A stretch of DNA of 64,000 nt from Roseobacter sp. SK209-2-6 (GTDB lineage: Bacteria > Pseudomonadota > Alphaproteobacteria > Rhodobacterales > Rhodobacteraceae): positions 1 to 64,000 of the forward strand of contig NZ_AAYC01000004.1 of assembly GCF_000169455.1 (NCBI RefSeq), given 5' to 3'. A program made the translations under genes and the position numbers. Positions within the stretch are counted from its first letter, which is position 1. Each line of letters starts with the position of its first letter. The notes under the pieces are model-generated. The model worked only from the letters and a program-made list of their open reading frames with translations, was not told the origin of the DNA and made no database searches. Shown piece after piece: positions 52,775 through 63,141 of the stretch.

Positions 52775-53728
52775 TCACTTGGCGGCGATTTTCAGGTTTT
52801 CCACCAGATTATTCAACACCAGAAAGTCACCTGTCGCCGAGCAATCAGGCATTTCCAGCACAAGGTCCCGTGAAATGATACGACCAGCGGTCAAGCGAAG
52901 GCTTTGGGCAGAGATTTCGCGGCCACAGTTGATCTCGGTCACCTGCGCTTCGACACTGATTTCGATCTCACCGGCCGGAGTTTCTCCATTGCGCAGGAAA
53001 CTATAGGTTTCCACCAAACGTGGTGACAGTTGGTCGGGATCGCCCAGCATCAAGACCTGCCCCAGTCCATGATCGGGAGCCTCTCGCCACAGATGCCCCT
53101 CTTCGTTGTAGTTTGCACCAAATTCCCGCGCATGAACTTCAAAACCACTGTTTCCGCGCCATTGCAGGACCACCCGATCGACCTGATCCAGATCAGGCAC
53201 GTCCACAACAGCAAGAGCGCCACCCGAGACAGCTCCACTGCCTTCAGCCTCTGCGCTATCCCGGCTGCGCGCGTCCACGATGAATACCGCAGTGCGTGCC
53301 AAAGCCGGCACCTGAAGATCAAGCGCCCCCAGACCATCCAGGGTTTCCGTGAACATCATGCCCTGGTGATGGATGGTGACCCTCTCATCGCGCAAACAGG
53401 GAGCTGTGATCTGCAAAGAGACCATGGCCCCGGGCAAGGCAACAGCTTCGGCCGCCATTTCACAACCCAGCTGCACCTCAGCGCGGGAGGCAATCGAGGG
53501 GGACACAGGTTTGCTAGGGCCTTCAAGTTGCGGCAAAGCAGAGGTCAAACTGATATTGGTCAGTGACAAATCCAGCTCCCCAGGTGTTTCTGGTGTCAAC
53601 TCTGCCAGATGTTCTTCCTCGTATGCGCCTCCGCCCGAGGGTGCACTGTCGGGCTGCATCACAAACCCCAAGCTCAGAGCACAGATTGCGGTGGCTGCAC
53701 TTAGCATCAACATACGTTTGTTTAACAT
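52775..53728 (-). CDS. Secreted protein of unknown function
   Basis: A 317-aa protein with an N-terminal membrane or signal segment (MLMLSAATAICALSLGFVM), then a Gly/Glu-rich stretch and a region with repeated CxxxMAAEAV...ITAPC and C-terminal MPDCSATGDFL cysteines. GGAGAG lies four bases before the ATG at 53728; the open frame to 53827 has no support. I do not recognise the domain; homologues in this group are sometimes labelled translocase because of their position beside secA. Ends 24 bp before the PBP-OmpA start and may be in its operon. Confidence 0.65.
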   Translation of the reverse strand: MLNKRMLMLSAATAICALSLGFVMQPDSAPSGGGAYEEEHLAELTPETPGELDLSLTNISLTSALPQLEGPSKPVSPSIASRAEVQLGCEMAAEAVALPGAMVSLQITAPCLRDERVTIHHQGMMFTETLDGLGALDLQVPALARTAVFIVDARSRDSAEAEGSGAVSGGALAVVDVPDLDQVDRVVLQWRGNSGFEVHAREFGANYNEEGHLWREAPDHGLGQVLMLGDPDQLSPRLVETYSFLRNGETPAGEIEISVEAQVTEINCGREISAQSLRLTAGRIISRDLVLEMPDCSATGDFLVLNNLVENLKIAAK

Positions 53729-53897
53729 GACGCTCTCCAGAAACTGCCCAAAAGGGATTCGGGACCTCTGAATTTGAGTGGGCAAACCAGGCCTATTTAT
53801 GACCCGAGGCAGGAGAGATTCAGACAATTCCCTCTATTTTGGCACGGTTTTGCCTCAAATGCAGGGCGTGCAGGGCCGTTTGGAAACAGCAGTAGCC

Positions 53898-53931
53898 AAA
53901 AAAAACGCCCCAGAAGTAAACTCCTGGGGCG
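53898..53931 (-). terminator. Terminator of secA
   Basis: CTGGGGCG (53924-53931) and CGCCCCAG (53906-53913) form a stem on the minus strand, followed by eight T (A at 53898-53905). It lies 20 bp past the secA stop. Confidence 0.85.
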
Positions 53932-53951
53932 GTGCAAAAGCTCTGATGAGC

Positions 53952-56651
53952 TTAGGCCAGACGACCGTGGCAATGTTTGAACTTTTTGCCCGAACCGCAG
54001 GGACATTTGTCATTGCGGGATGGGTTTCCCCAGGTCGAAGGATCATCTTCGACAAAGCCGTCAGCGGCTTCTTCCGGGTTGCCGACGGGCTCCATCGATT
54101 GCTGCGCAGCCTGCTGCATGGCGGCCTGACGTGCGGCCATTTCCATCAGCATCTGTTGTTGCTCTTCGTCAGTCATCGGGCGAACCCGGCTTAGCTGCTG
54201 TGTCACCGCTTCACGCAGGGACTCAAGCAGGCCTTCGAACAGCTGGAAGCTCTCGTTTTTGTACTCGTTGAGCGGATCGCGCTGCGCATAGCCACGGAAG
54301 CCAACGACGGAACGCAGATGCTCCAGTGTCAGCAGATGCTCGCGCCATTTTTCGTCAATGGTCTGCAGCAAAACCTGTTTTTCGATGTTGCGCATGTTTT
54401 CCACACCAAAGGCTTCGGTCTTCTCGGCCATCATCTGGTCAGAAGCAGCAACCAAGCGCTCGCTGATCTGCTCATCATCAACGCCTTCTTCTGCCGCCCA
54501 TTCGGCAACTGGTGCTTCAATGCTCAACTTCTCCAGAACAGCAGCCTGCAGGCCTTCAGTGTCCCATTGGTCAGCATAGGTTTTTGGCGGCATATATGTG
54601 TCGATCAGCTCGTCGATGACCTCATGACGCATATCCGCCACGATCTCTTCGATCTCAACTGCTGCCATAATTTCGCGACGCTGCCCAAAGATCACCTTAC
54701 GCTGATCATTCATCACATCGTCGAACTTCAACACCTGCTTACGCATGTCAAAGTTACGGCCCTCAACCTTGGCCTGGGCACGTTCCAAGGATTTATTGAC
54801 CCAAGGGTGAATGATCGCCTCACCCTCTTTCATTCCCAGAGACGACAGGATCTTATCCAGGCGCTCGGACCCAAAGATGCGCATCAGATCATCTTCGAGG
54901 CTGAGGTAGAAGCTGGTGCGGCCGGGATCGCCCTGACGCCCCGAACGTCCGCGAAGCTGGTTATCGATACGACGGCTTTCGTGGCGCTCCGAGGCCATGA
55001 CGTAGAGACCGCCAGCCTTTTTGACCGCCTCTTCGTCCTTTGCGTGTTCGGCTTCAATCCGTGCGCGCAACTCACCATGGTCGGCTTCGGGGTCAGCAGC
55101 AATTGCTTCCATCACCTTGAACTCGACGTTGCCACCCAGTTTGATATCGGTTCCACGGCCCGCCATGTTGGTCGCGATGGTAACGGCACCCAGACGGCCG
55201 GCATCCGCAACGATCTGAGCTTCTTGCTCGTGGTGACGGGCGTTCAACACATTATGTTTGATGCCAGCCTGTTGCAGCAATTGGCTAAGCAGCTCGGATT
55301 TCTCGATCGAGGTGGTACCCAGCAAAACCGGCTGCCCTTTATCATGGGCAATCTGGGTGGCTTTGACCATGGCCTGGTATTTTTCCGCAGCGGTTCGGTA
55401 AACCTTGTCGTCCTCATCCACACGGGCGATTGGCCGGTTGGTTGGAACTTCGACAACACCCAGCCCATAGATCTCTGCAAATTCTTCTGCTTCGGTCAGA
55501 GCCGTGCCAGTCATGCCTGAAAGTGTGTTGTACAGGCGGAAATAGTTCTGGAACGTCACCGAGGCCAGGGTGGTGTTTTCCGGCTGAATGTTCACCTCTT
55601 CCTTGGCTTCAATCGCCTGGTGCAAGCCGTCAGAGAGGCGTCGGCCTGCCATCATGCGACCGGTGAACTCATCGATCAGCATGACCTCGCCATCGCGGAC
55701 AATATAGTCCTTGTCGCGCTGGAACAGTTTATGGGCCCGCAAGGCCTGGTTCACGTGGTGAACAACTGTGGTGCTTTCCGGATCATAGAGCGAGGCGCCT
55801 TCCTGCAGAAGGCCCTGCTCCAGCAGCTTTTGCTCAAGGAAGTCGTTGCCGTCTTCAGTGAAGGTCACGCTACGGGTCTTTTCGTCGATCTCGTAATGCT
55901 CTTCCGCCAGGAACGGGATCATCTTGTCGATGGCGACATAAAGCTCGGATCGGTCTTCCGCCGGACCAGAGATGATCAGCGGAGTTCGCGCTTCATCGAT
56001 GAGGATCGAGTCGACCTCATCCACAATGGCAAAGTTGTGCTGCTTCTGGAACACCTGGTCCAGGCTGGGCTTCATGTTATCGCGAAGATAGTCAAAGCCT
56101 AGTTCATTGTTGGTGGCATAAGTGATGTCGCTTTGGTAAGCGGCCATTTTTTCATCGTCGGGCTGACCAGCCCAGATCACCCCGGTCGTCATACCAAGAG
56201 CGGCAAAGACCTTACCCATCCATTCCGCATCGCGTTTGGCCAGGTATTCATTCACGGTCACCACGTGAACGCCCTTGCCTGACAGCGCATTCAGATAGGC
56301 CGGGAAGGTCGCAACAAGGGTTTTACCCTCACCGGTTTTCATCTCTGAAATATTGCCTTGATGCAGAAAGATGCCGCCCATGAGCTGTGTATCAAAGGCA
56401 CGCAGGCCCAAGGCGCGCCGCGCGCCTTCGCGCACATTGGCAAAGGCTTCGGGCAGCAGGATATCCAGACTCTCGCCGCCCAGGGCTCTTTGGCGCAGCT
56501 CTTCTGTCTTCTCTATCAGACCTTCATCGCTGAGCTTGCCGAATGTCTCTTCCAGCGCGTTGATTTTTGCAACCAACGGCCGTGTCGCCTTGATTTTGCG
56601 GTCATTCGGCGTTCCGAAAACCTTTTTGGCGAGTGTTCCGATACCCAGCAT
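53952..56651 (-). CDS. secA: Preprotein translocase subunit SecA
   Basis: An 899-aa ATPase motor of the Sec pathway. Walker A is in [18 protein letters not shown], and Walker B is in [34 protein letters not shown] and [20 protein letters not shown] mark the second helicase domain. The C-terminal SEC-C zinc motif [17 protein letters not shown] binds SecB and lipids. The ATG at 56651 with GGAGAG before it is the family start ([13 protein letters not shown]); the frame is open to 56789. Confidence 0.97.
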   Translation of the reverse strand: MLGIGTLAKKVFGTPNDRKIKATRPLVAKINALEETFGKLSDEGLIEKTEELRQRALGGESLDILLPEAFANVREGARRALGLRAFDTQLMGGIFLHQGNISEMKTGEGKTLVATFPAYLNALSGKGVHVVTVNEYLAKRDAEWMGKVFAALGMTTGVIWAGQPDDEKMAAYQSDITYATNNELGFDYLRDNMKPSLDQVFQKQHNFAIVDEVDSILIDEARTPLIISGPAEDRSELYVAIDKMIPFLAEEHYEIDEKTRSVTFTEDGNDFLEQKLLEQGLLQEGASLYDPESTTVVHHVNQALRAHKLFQRDKDYIVRDGEVMLIDEFTGRMMAGRRLSDGLHQAIEAKEEVNIQPENTTLASVTFQNYFRLYNTLSGMTGTALTEAEEFAEIYGLGVVEVPTNRPIARVDEDDKVYRTAAEKYQAMVKATQIAHDKGQPVLLGTTSIEKSELLSQLLQQAGIKHNVLNARHHEQEAQIVADAGRLGAVTIATNMAGRGTDIKLGGNVEFKVMEAIAADPEADHGELRARIEAEHAKDEEAVKKAGGLYVMASERHESRRIDNQLRGRSGRQGDPGRTSFYLSLEDDLMRIFGSERLDKILSSLGMKEGEAIIHPWVNKSLERAQAKVEGRNFDMRKQVLKFDDVMNDQRKVIFGQRREIMAAVEIEEIVADMRHEVIDELIDTYMPPKTYADQWDTEGLQAAVLEKLSIEAPVAEWAAEEGVDDEQISERLVAASDQMMAEKTEAFGVENMRNIEKQVLLQTIDEKWREHLLTLEHLRSVVGFRGYAQRDPLNEYKNESFQLFEGLLESLREAVTQQLSRVRPMTDEEQQQMLMEMAARQAAMQQAAQQSMEPVGNPEEAADGFVEDDPSTWGNPSRNDKCPCGSGKKFKHCHGRLA

Positions 56652-56828
56652 GTGCTCTCCAACAATCCTCTTATTGGCCCAGTGATCGGGCAGGCTTGCC
56701 CGCCCAGCTCGCAACCCATAAACAATGGGGGAACGGCGATCCTGCCCCAGGCCTCTTGGGGATGTAAGGGTCAGGAAAATAAGTGTCAACGCCGCCTCCC
56801 CTATGCGGCTCGGGAAAGGAAGAATTCA

Positions 56829-57680
56829 ATGCGCAAAGGTCTCACTTTTTTGCAAGGAGCCCTTTTGGCTGCTGGCCTGGCCCTGCCCTTGCCACTCGTG
56901 GCGTCGCCACATGCCAATACCGTAATTGCAACCGTAAATGGCGAAGCGATCACATTGGGTCACATGATTATGTCCCGCGAAAACCTGCCCGAACAGTATA
57001 AACAGCTGCCGGACGATGTTCTGTTCAACGCCATCCTTGACCAGTTGGTACAGCAAACGGCGCTGAAACAGGAGTTGAACGGCGAAGTGCCGCATGATGT
57101 GCAGCTGGCGCTGGACAACGAAAGCAGAGCACAACTGGCCGCCAACGTGATTGGGCGGGTCATGCGCAGTGCCACCACCGACGAAGCCCTGCGTGCTGCC
57201 TATGAGAAAAAATACTCCAGCGGGGACGGCGGGGACGAATTTCATGCCTCTCATATCCTTGTCGAAAGCGAGGAAACCGCGCTGGACATCAAACAGGAAT
57301 TAGACGCCGGAGCCGATTTCGCTGTCCTTGCCAAAGAGTATTCAACTGGCCCTTCCGGACCAAACGGCGGCGACCTTGGCTGGTTCACCCAGGGTCGTAT
57401 GGTCCCCGAATTCGAAGAAGCGGTGCTGGAAATGCGCTCAGGCGAAGTTTCAGAACCGGTTCAAACTCAATTTGGCTGGCATGTTATTATGCTGAAAGAG
57501 CGCCGCAAAACCGCTGCGCCTTCTTTTGAAGAAGCACGCGGTCAGCTGGTTCAGGAGCTGCAGAACGAAGCCATCGAAGCGCGTATTAGTGCTTTGACCT
57601 CCGCTGCAGAAATCGACCGCCCTGAAATAGAGGACTTTGATCCGGCGATTCTGCGCGATCTGAGCCTGGTTAGGAACTAA
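56829..57680 (+). CDS. Periplasmic peptidyl-prolyl isomerase (parvulin)
   Basis: A 283-aa SurA/PrsA-like foldase. Signal peptide ([20 protein letters not shown], cleavage near VASP), a SurA_N-like helical region (about 35-130), and a parvulin rotamase domain (about 140-235; [56 protein letters not shown]). AAGGAAG precedes the ATG. It is divergent from secA, a common pairing in this group. Three bases before argJ. Clients unknown. Confidence 0.9.
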   Translation: MRKGLTFLQGALLAAGLALPLPLVASPHANTVIATVNGEAITLGHMIMSRENLPEQYKQLPDDVLFNAILDQLVQQTALKQELNGEVPHDVQLALDNESRAQLAANVIGRVMRSATTDEALRAAYEKKYSSGDGGDEFHASHILVESEETALDIKQELDAGADFAVLAKEYSTGPSGPNGGDLGWFTQGRMVPEFEEAVLEMRSGEVSEPVQTQFGWHVIMLKERRKTAAPSFEEARGQLVQELQNEAIEARISALTSAAEIDRPEIEDFDPAILRDLSLVRN

Positions 57681-57682
57681 AG

Positions 57683-58909
57683 ATGTCTGGCGCTCTTCCT
57701 CGCTCCCCGCTTGCCCCTGCCTCCTTCCCCGATCTCCCAGAGATCAAGGGCCTGCGACTCTCTGCCGGTGCTGCCGGGGTTAAATATCAGGGTCGTACGG
57801 ATGTGATGCTCGCGGTCATGGACCCAGGCACAACCGTTGCCGGGGTTTTCACCCGCTCCAAAACCCGTTCCGCGCCAGTGCGCGACTGCCAGGCAAAACT
57901 GGGTGGGGATCCCGTCAGTGGCACAGCTATTCTGGTTAATTCCGGAAACTCCAACGCCTTTACCGGGCATTTTGGGCAGTCATCAGTTGCAGAAATCACT
58001 GCAAAAGTCGCAACGATCACCGGGTTGCCAGAAAATAGGGTTTTTACCGCCTCGACCGGTGTCATCGGTGAGCCGCTTCCTCATGACAGGATCACAGCAC
58101 AGATCGATCAGCTAAACGCCGAGCTGAGTCCAGATGCGCTTGAAGCTGCGGCACAGGCGATCATGACAACCGATACCTTTGCCAAAGGCGCCTCTGCACA
58201 GGTCACAATTGACGGAAAGACCGTTTCCATTGCAGGAATCGCCAAAGGCTCTGGCATGATCGCACCAGATATGGCCACCATGCTTGTCTATATCTTCACC
58301 GACGCAAAAGTAGAACAGAAGACATTGCAGGCCATGCTTGGCCAAATCTGCGACAAAACCTTCAACTGCATTACCGTTGACAGTGATACATCCACCTCCG
58401 ACAGTCTTATGCTCTGCGCCACCGGCAGCTCCGGAGTTGAAGCCGATAGCAACCTGGAATTCGCCCTCGCCCTGGAGGGCGTGATGCTGGACCTTGCACA
58501 TCAGGTCGTCAGAGACGGGGAAGGTGCCAGCAAGTTTGTAGAGATCCAGGTTACCGGAGCCCAAAGTAACGCGGATGCAAAGGTTCACGGGCTGGCCATC
58601 GCCAACTCACCCTTGGTAAAAACCGCGCTTGCGGGGGAAGATCCCAATTGGGGGCGGGTTGTTATGGCGATCGGAAAATCCGGGGCAGCAGCAGACCGCG
58701 ATCTTCTGTCAATTTCCTTTGGTGACGTATTGGTCGCCGAAAACGGATGGGTCTCCCCAGACTACAAGGAAGAAGACGGGGCAGCGCAGATGAAGCAAGA
58801 AGAGATCCTGATCCGCGTCGACCTTGGTCTGGGCGATGGGAGCTGCACTGTTTGGACTTGCGATCTGACGCATCAGTATATCTCCATCAATGCGGACTAC
58901 AGATCATGA
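57683..58909 (+). CDS. argJ: Bifunctional glutamate N-acetyltransferase / amino-acid acetyltransferase
   Basis: A 408-aa ornithine acetyltransferase that recycles acetyl groups in arginine synthesis. The self-cleavage site is in KGSGMIAPDMATMLVYIFTD (the Thr of MATM is the new N-terminal nucleophile). TAILVNSGNSNAFTG and GEDPNWGRVVMAIGKSG are other signatures. It ends with the ITADYRS-type tail. The start lies two bases after the PPIase stop. Overlaps mutT (ATGA). Confidence 0.95.
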   Translation: MSGALPRSPLAPASFPDLPEIKGLRLSAGAAGVKYQGRTDVMLAVMDPGTTVAGVFTRSKTRSAPVRDCQAKLGGDPVSGTAILVNSGNSNAFTGHFGQSSVAEITAKVATITGLPENRVFTASTGVIGEPLPHDRITAQIDQLNAELSPDALEAAAQAIMTTDTFAKGASAQVTIDGKTVSIAGIAKGSGMIAPDMATMLVYIFTDAKVEQKTLQAMLGQICDKTFNCITVDSDTSTSDSLMLCATGSSGVEADSNLEFALALEGVMLDLAHQVVRDGEGASKFVEIQVTGAQSNADAKVHGLAIANSPLVKTALAGEDPNWGRVVMAIGKSGAAADRDLLSISFGDVLVAENGWVSPDYKEEDGAAQMKQEEILIRVDLGLGDGSCTVWTCDLTHQYISINADYRS

Positions 58910-59304
58910 AAACCGTTCTGGTTTCTGCCGTCGCGCTGATTGACGTCGAAGGACGAGTTCTTTTGGCGCAGCGACCAGAGGGAAAATCCATGGCTGGTCT
59001 CTGGGAATTCCCTGGAGGTAAGATTGAATCCGGTGAAACACCTGAAGCAGCGCTTGTTCGTGAATTGGAAGAGGAACTGGGCATCAATACTTGGGCCTCC
59101 TGCCTCGCTCCGTTAACCTTTGCCAGCCATTCCTACGACGATTTTCACCTTTTGATGCCTCTGTTTGCCTGTCGCAAATGGGAAGGCATTCCACATGCCC
59201 GTGAAAACCAGGTGCTAAAGTGGGTAAAGGCACAGGATTTGCGCGATTACCCTATGCCACCAGCAGATATCCCTTTGATTCCAATACTTCGCGACTGGTT
59301 GTAG
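58906..59304 (+). CDS. mutT: (Deoxy)nucleoside triphosphate pyrophosphohydrolase MutT
   Basis: A 132-aa Nudix hydrolase that cleans 8-oxo-dGTP from the pool. The complete Nudix box runs from GGKIESGETPEAA to REL-EEELGI (about 37-59). Nearby segments are VLLAQRPEGKSMAGLWEFPG and LDFHLLMPLF-like strands. ATGA overlap with argJ couples the two; this argJ-mutT pair is common in the group. Confidence 0.93.
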   Translation: MKTVLVSAVALIDVEGRVLLAQRPEGKSMAGLWEFPGGKIESGETPEAALVRELEEELGINTWASCLAPLTFASHSYDDFHLLMPLFACRKWEGIPHARENQVLKWVKAQDLRDYPMPPADIPLIPILRDWL

Positions 59305-59322
59305 AAACACTCAAAACAGGTC

Positions 59323-59349
59323 CTGAAGGCATGGAATCGATGCCTTCAG
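59323..59349 (+). repeat. Perfect hairpin after mutT
   Basis: CTGAAGGCAT (59323-59332) pairs exactly with ATGCCTTCAG (59340-59349) across a 7-base loop. It lies 19 bp past the mutT stop. No T-run; it may be a stability element or a rho-assisted end. Confidence 0.5.
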
Positions 59350-59412
59350 ACCCCCATCAGGCAACACACAGGCAACAAAAACGAATCGGTCTGACGTCTT
59401 GGAAAGGTTTTG

Positions 59413-59440
59413 TTAACCATTTTGGTTAAATCTGGGTTAA
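59413..59440. promoter_or_regulatory. GGTTAA half-site cluster before the 44-aa gene
   Basis: TTAACC (59413-59418) and GGTTAA (59424-59429) make an inverted repeat with a 5-bp spacer. A third GGTTAA follows at 59435-59440. It lies 47 bp before the small gene, so an operator or promoter is likely. Confidence 0.4.
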
Positions 59441-59486
59441 CTATCAGCAGCGACCTCACCCTGGTTTCAATCGAAAGGATCTGATC

Positions 59487-59621
59487 ATGCTTCGCACTAT
59501 CATAGTCAGCAAGTACATCACGGTCCAAGGCACTTTTGTACAGGCTCTCCCCAATGGGCGGATCGCAGTGCGGATTGGCAAAAAGATCTTCAAAGGACAG
59601 CCCATCAGCGCCTTCGGCTAA
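59487..59621 (+). CDS. Small protein of unknown function (44 aa)
   Basis: A 44-aa basic protein, KYITVQGTFVQALPNGRIAV in the middle and GKKIFKGQPISAF near the end, all in a beta-rich pattern. AAGGAT lies six bases before the ATG, an inverted repeat sits upstream, and a strong terminator follows 23 bp downstream, so it looks like a complete transcription unit. I recall similar short proteins in Rhodobacterales but cannot name a function. Fold looks like a small beta-barrel or OB-like piece; this is a guess. Confidence 0.6.
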   Translation: MLRTIIVSKYITVQGTFVQALPNGRIAVRIGKKIFKGQPISAFG

Positions 59622-59644
59622 ACACCTCTCACGTTACAAATATC

Positions 59645-59681
59645 AAAACCGGGGTCGGCTTGATGAACCGCCCCGGTTTTT
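59645..59681 (+). terminator. Terminator of the 44-aa gene
   Basis: AAAACCGGGG (59645-59654) pairs with CCCCGGTTTT (59671-59680), followed by T. The loop of 16 bases can also pair partly (CGG/CCG). Confidence 0.8.
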
Positions 59682-59936
59682 AGTCGTGTAGTGCCCCTAC
59701 ACTTTGGGTTGCTTCCACACTCTTTTGCACCGGCAAAACACCTTTCGACGGGCTTACATCGCAGCCAGAAATCAGAGACCTTATCTGGGCAACGGAGAAA
59801 GCAGCGCCCCACTCAAATTGTGGCTCATCGCTTTTTCAGCCCCCCTCAAACGCCCTCGTTGAATGGTGTTTCGGAGCGTTTGGCGCCTCTTGATCTGTTG
59901 CACGACCCTCCTTCCCAATGTCAGCTCTCCTGACAG
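59682..59936. other. Intergenic region before infB terminator
   Basis: 255 bp between two convergent terminators. Short open frames exist but with no ribosome site or codon pattern to support them. I see no RNA gene I recognise; an unknown small RNA is not excluded. Confidence 0.35.
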
Positions 59937-59966
59937 AAAAACCCCGGCCTTAAAGGCCGGGGTTTT
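59937..59966 (-). terminator. Terminator of the nusA-ylxR-infB operon
   Basis: AAAACCCCGGCCTT (59938-59951) and AAGGCCGGGGTTTT (59953-59966) form a near-perfect palindromic stem, and the minus strand continues with TTTTTCTG. It lies 27 bp past the infB stop. Confidence 0.85.
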
Positions 59967-59992
59967 CTCACTTTCGCATCTGACCAATGGGA

Positions 59993-62485
59993 TTAGTCGA
60001 GTTTACGTTCAACTTCTTGACGCTCAAAGATCTCGATGACGTCACCTGCGCGGATATCATCGTAGTTCTCAAAGGCCATGCCGCATTCCTGACCGGACTG
60101 CACTTCGGCAACTTCGTCCTTGAAGCGCTTCAGTGTCTTCAGCGTGCCTTCGTGGATCACCACGTTGTCGCGCAGGAGGCGCACACCAGCAGAGCGGCGT
60201 GCAACACCTTCGGTAACCAGACAGCCGGCAACCTTGCCGACGTTGGAGACCTTGAAGACATCCTTGATCTCGGCGTAACCGATGAAGTTCTCTTTGATCT
60301 CGGCGCTCAACAGACCCGAGGCAGCCGCTTTCACGTCATCCACCAGGTCATAGATCACCGAGTAGTAGCGGATCTCCACACCCTTCTGGTTGGCGGTGTT
60401 GCGTGCCGAGGTATTGGCCCGGACGTTGAAGCCCATGACCGGCGCGCCGGAGGCTTCGGCAAGGCCGATATCGGTTTCGGTGATGGCGCCGACACCGGAG
60501 TGCAGCACCCGCACGCGGACCTCATCGTTGCCGATCTTTTCCATCGCCTGAACGATGGCTTCGGCGGAACCCTGCACGTCGGCTTTGACCAGGATCGGCA
60601 GCTCAGAGACGTTTTCGTCTTCTTTTGCCTTGGCCATCAGCTGTTCCAGAGTGGTCGCAGCACCGGCGGCGGCGCGCTTATCCTTGGCGGCCTGCTCGCG
60701 ATATTCCGCGATCTCACGCGCCTGCGCTTCGGTCTCGGTGACGTTCAGAACGTCGCCCGCTTCCGGTGTGCCATTCAGGCCCAGGACCTCGACCGGCACC
60801 GAAGGACCGGCTTCCTGTACCCGCTCGCCCTTGTCGTTGATCAGCGCACGGACCTTACCGTATTGCTCACCGACAACAAAGATGTCGCCCTGGCGCAGGG
60901 TCCCGTTCTGAACCAGAACGGTGGCAACGGGGCCGCGGCCCACATCCAGCTGCGCTTCGATCACGGCACCCTGTGCTGCGCGATTCGGGTTGGCCTTCAG
61001 CTCCAGAATTTCCGATTGCAAGGCAATGGCTTCCAGCAGTTCATTCAGGCCCTGGCCGGTATGCGCAGAGACTTCAACGTCCTGGACTTCACCGGACATG
61101 GCTTCCACGATCACTTCGTGCTGCAGAAGGTCGGTACGCACCTTCATCGGGTCTGCCGCTGGCTTGTCGCATTTGTTGATCGCAACAATCATCGGAACCT
61201 CAGCCGCCTTGGCGTGGTTGATGGCTTCGATGGTCTGCGGCATGACCGCGTCATCTGCAGCAACAACCAAAACAACGATGTCCGTCACCTGCGCACCGCG
61301 TGAGCGCATCGAGGTAAAGGCCGCGTGGCCCGGCGTATCGAGGAAGCTCAGCACTGTGCCGCTTTCGGTTTTCACCTGATAGGCGCCGATATGCTGGGTA
61401 ATGCCGCCAGCTTCACCTGCAACTACACGGGCGTTGCGGATCGCATCCAAGATCGAGGTCTTACCATGGTCAACGTGGCCCATGATGGTGATCACCGGTG
61501 GGCGACCAGTCAGATCCTCTTCCTTGTCTTCAGCTTCCTTGATCACATCCTCAACGTCAGAGTCGGAAACACGGACAACCTTGTGACCGAACTCTTCGAT
61601 GATCAGCTCAGCAGTATCGGCATCGATGGTTTGGTTCTGTGTAACCATCATACCCATCTGCATCAGAGATTTCACAACCTCTGCAACACGTTCTGCCATA
61701 CGGTTTGCCAGCTCAGAAACCAAAATGGCCTCTGGCAGCTGCACTTCGCGGATTACCTTCTCACGCTCAACCGAGCCACCCATCGCCTTTTGGCGGGCGC
61801 GCTCTTGCTTGCGCTTCATCGACGCCATCGAACGCTGACGGTTGCCGTCACCACCGGTGGCCTGACCCAGAGTCAGCTTACCAGAGCGACGTCCACCGCT
61901 ATTGTCACCACGGCCTTTGCCGCGACCACGCTCTTCGCGTTCACGGTCACTCTTGCGCGGGGTTTGCTGTGGAGCAGGACGCGAGGCGCTGTTGCGGGGA
62001 GCAGACGAAGTTGCAGGCTCAGCCTTCTTCTTTTCTGCCTCAGCAGCCGCACGCTTGGCCGCTTCTTCAGCTTCGCGCTTTTTGCGTTCTTCGTCTTCAG
62101 CCTTCTGGCGCGCACGTTCTTCAGCTTCACGCTGTTCACGTTCTTTCGCCTCAGCTTCAGCACGACGGCGCGCGCGCTCTTCTTCACGCGCCTTCTCTTC
62201 TGCCTCACGCTTAGCGGCTTCTTCCGCTTCGCGGGCTTTCGCAGCCTGAAGGGCCTTTAGGCGGCGTGCCATTTCCGCATCAGTGATGCCAGCGGGCCGA
62301 CGTGAACCATCAGTGGCAGGGGTGCCGCCACCTTTGTTGCCGCCCGGCTTGGGAACCACAACGCGCTTACGCTTGGTTTCCACCACGACATTCTTGGTCC
62401 GCCCATGGCTGAAACTCTGTTTCACGTTCCCTGGCCGGGAACCGCCGCGCAGACCCAAGGTCTTTTTGCCGTCACTATCGCTCAT
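59993..62485 (-). CDS. infB: Translation initiation factor IF-2
   Basis: An 830-aa GTPase that brings initiator tRNA to the 30S subunit. A long N-terminal region (about 1-290) is rich in Lys, Arg, Glu and Ala ([20 protein letters not shown]-type low complexity). The G domain follows: [41 protein letters not shown]. Domains II-IV close with [20 protein letters not shown]. Last gene of the nusA operon, 8 bp after ylxR. Confidence 0.97.
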   Translation of the reverse strand: MSDSDGKKTLGLRGGSRPGNVKQSFSHGRTKNVVVETKRKRVVVPKPGGNKGGGTPATDGSRRPAGITDAEMARRLKALQAAKAREAEEAAKREAEEKAREEERARRRAEAEAKEREQREAEERARQKAEDEERKKREAEEAAKRAAAEAEKKKAEPATSSAPRNSASRPAPQQTPRKSDREREERGRGKGRGDNSGGRRSGKLTLGQATGGDGNRQRSMASMKRKQERARQKAMGGSVEREKVIREVQLPEAILVSELANRMAERVAEVVKSLMQMGMMVTQNQTIDADTAELIIEEFGHKVVRVSDSDVEDVIKEAEDKEEDLTGRPPVITIMGHVDHGKTSILDAIRNARVVAGEAGGITQHIGAYQVKTESGTVLSFLDTPGHAAFTSMRSRGAQVTDIVVLVVAADDAVMPQTIEAINHAKAAEVPMIVAINKCDKPAADPMKVRTDLLQHEVIVEAMSGEVQDVEVSAHTGQGLNELLEAIALQSEILELKANPNRAAQGAVIEAQLDVGRGPVATVLVQNGTLRQGDIFVVGEQYGKVRALINDKGERVQEAGPSVPVEVLGLNGTPEAGDVLNVTETEAQAREIAEYREQAAKDKRAAAGAATTLEQLMAKAKEDENVSELPILVKADVQGSAEAIVQAMEKIGNDEVRVRVLHSGVGAITETDIGLAEASGAPVMGFNVRANTSARNTANQKGVEIRYYSVIYDLVDDVKAAASGLLSAEIKENFIGYAEIKDVFKVSNVGKVAGCLVTEGVARRSAGVRLLRDNVVIHEGTLKTLKRFKDEVAEVQSGQECGMAFENYDDIRAGDVIEIFERQEVERKLD

Positions 62486-62493
62486 AAAGCTCT

Positions 62494-63114
62494 TTATCCT
62501 TCCGTGCGGCCCTTGCCGCCCACCATTTCTCGCAAACCCTGCAACCGTTGCGCCTCATCTACAACACGTTTGCTGAGTCCGCCAGAGGCGAGCGCCGCAT
62601 GTATCACAGTTTGACGTCCAAAAGCCATCCCCAGCTCATCCGCTGTGAGGCAATCAATGTATTTTCCCCGGTGCGGGGTACTCAATTTCGACTTTCCGCG
62701 CCCAGAGCCATCCAGGGCCTGAATCAGGACCTGGGCTTCTTCTTTCAGCAGCCAGTCTTTGACTTTCTCATAGCCACCAATCGCATCGCCGGACTTTCTG
62801 GCAAGGCTCAGCAGGTCAACGACTCGGCGCAGGACTTGGCGCTCGACCTCTGCGACCAAATCCTCTGACACCTTGACCTGTGCCTTGAAACCACGGGCAA
62901 AGAGCTTTTTCTTTACCGCCAGCTCCAAAGCTGCGCGCGTCGCGGCGACATAAACACCCCGTCCCGGCAGCTTGCCCAGCACATCTGGCACAACCTGACC
63001 TTCAGGACCCATCACAAAACGGACCAGTCCCGATTTGGGCTGAGTTTCACCAGTCGCAATGCACTTGCGCTCTGGTCCGTCTTCGCGATTTTTGGTGGCG
63101 CCTCCGCGTCCCAT
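62494..63114 (-). CDS. RNA-binding protein, YlxR family with L7Ae-like domain
   Basis: A 206-aa protein. N-terminal YlxR (DUF448) domain with [20 protein letters not shown] and [20 protein letters not shown], and a C-terminal half (about 95-200) like ribosomal protein L7Ae/Ylx[21 protein letters not shown]. The two are separate genes in Bacillus but fused in alphaproteobacteria. Its place between nusA and infB is universal for the family. RNA binding is inferred. Confidence 0.9.
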   Translation of the reverse strand: MGRGGATKNREDGPERKCIATGETQPKSGLVRFVMGPEGQVVPDVLGKLPGRGVYVAATRAALELAVKKKLFARGFKAQVKVSEDLVAEVERQVLRRVVDLLSLARKSGDAIGGYEKVKDWLLKEEAQVLIQALDGSGRGKSKLSTPHRGKYIDCLTADELGMAFGRQTVIHAALASGGLSKRVVDEAQRLQGLREMVGGKGRTEG

Positions 63115-63141
63115 GCTGTTTCTCCTACTGGAAGCCTAGTT

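Noticed and set aside
54318-55520. 400-codon plus-strand frame
   Set aside because: Antisense to secA with no recognisable motif.
61700-62260. Tandem repeat array in the infB N-terminus
   Set aside because: The repetition is Lys/Glu/Arg/Ala low complexity normal for IF-2, not a separate DNA repeat element.
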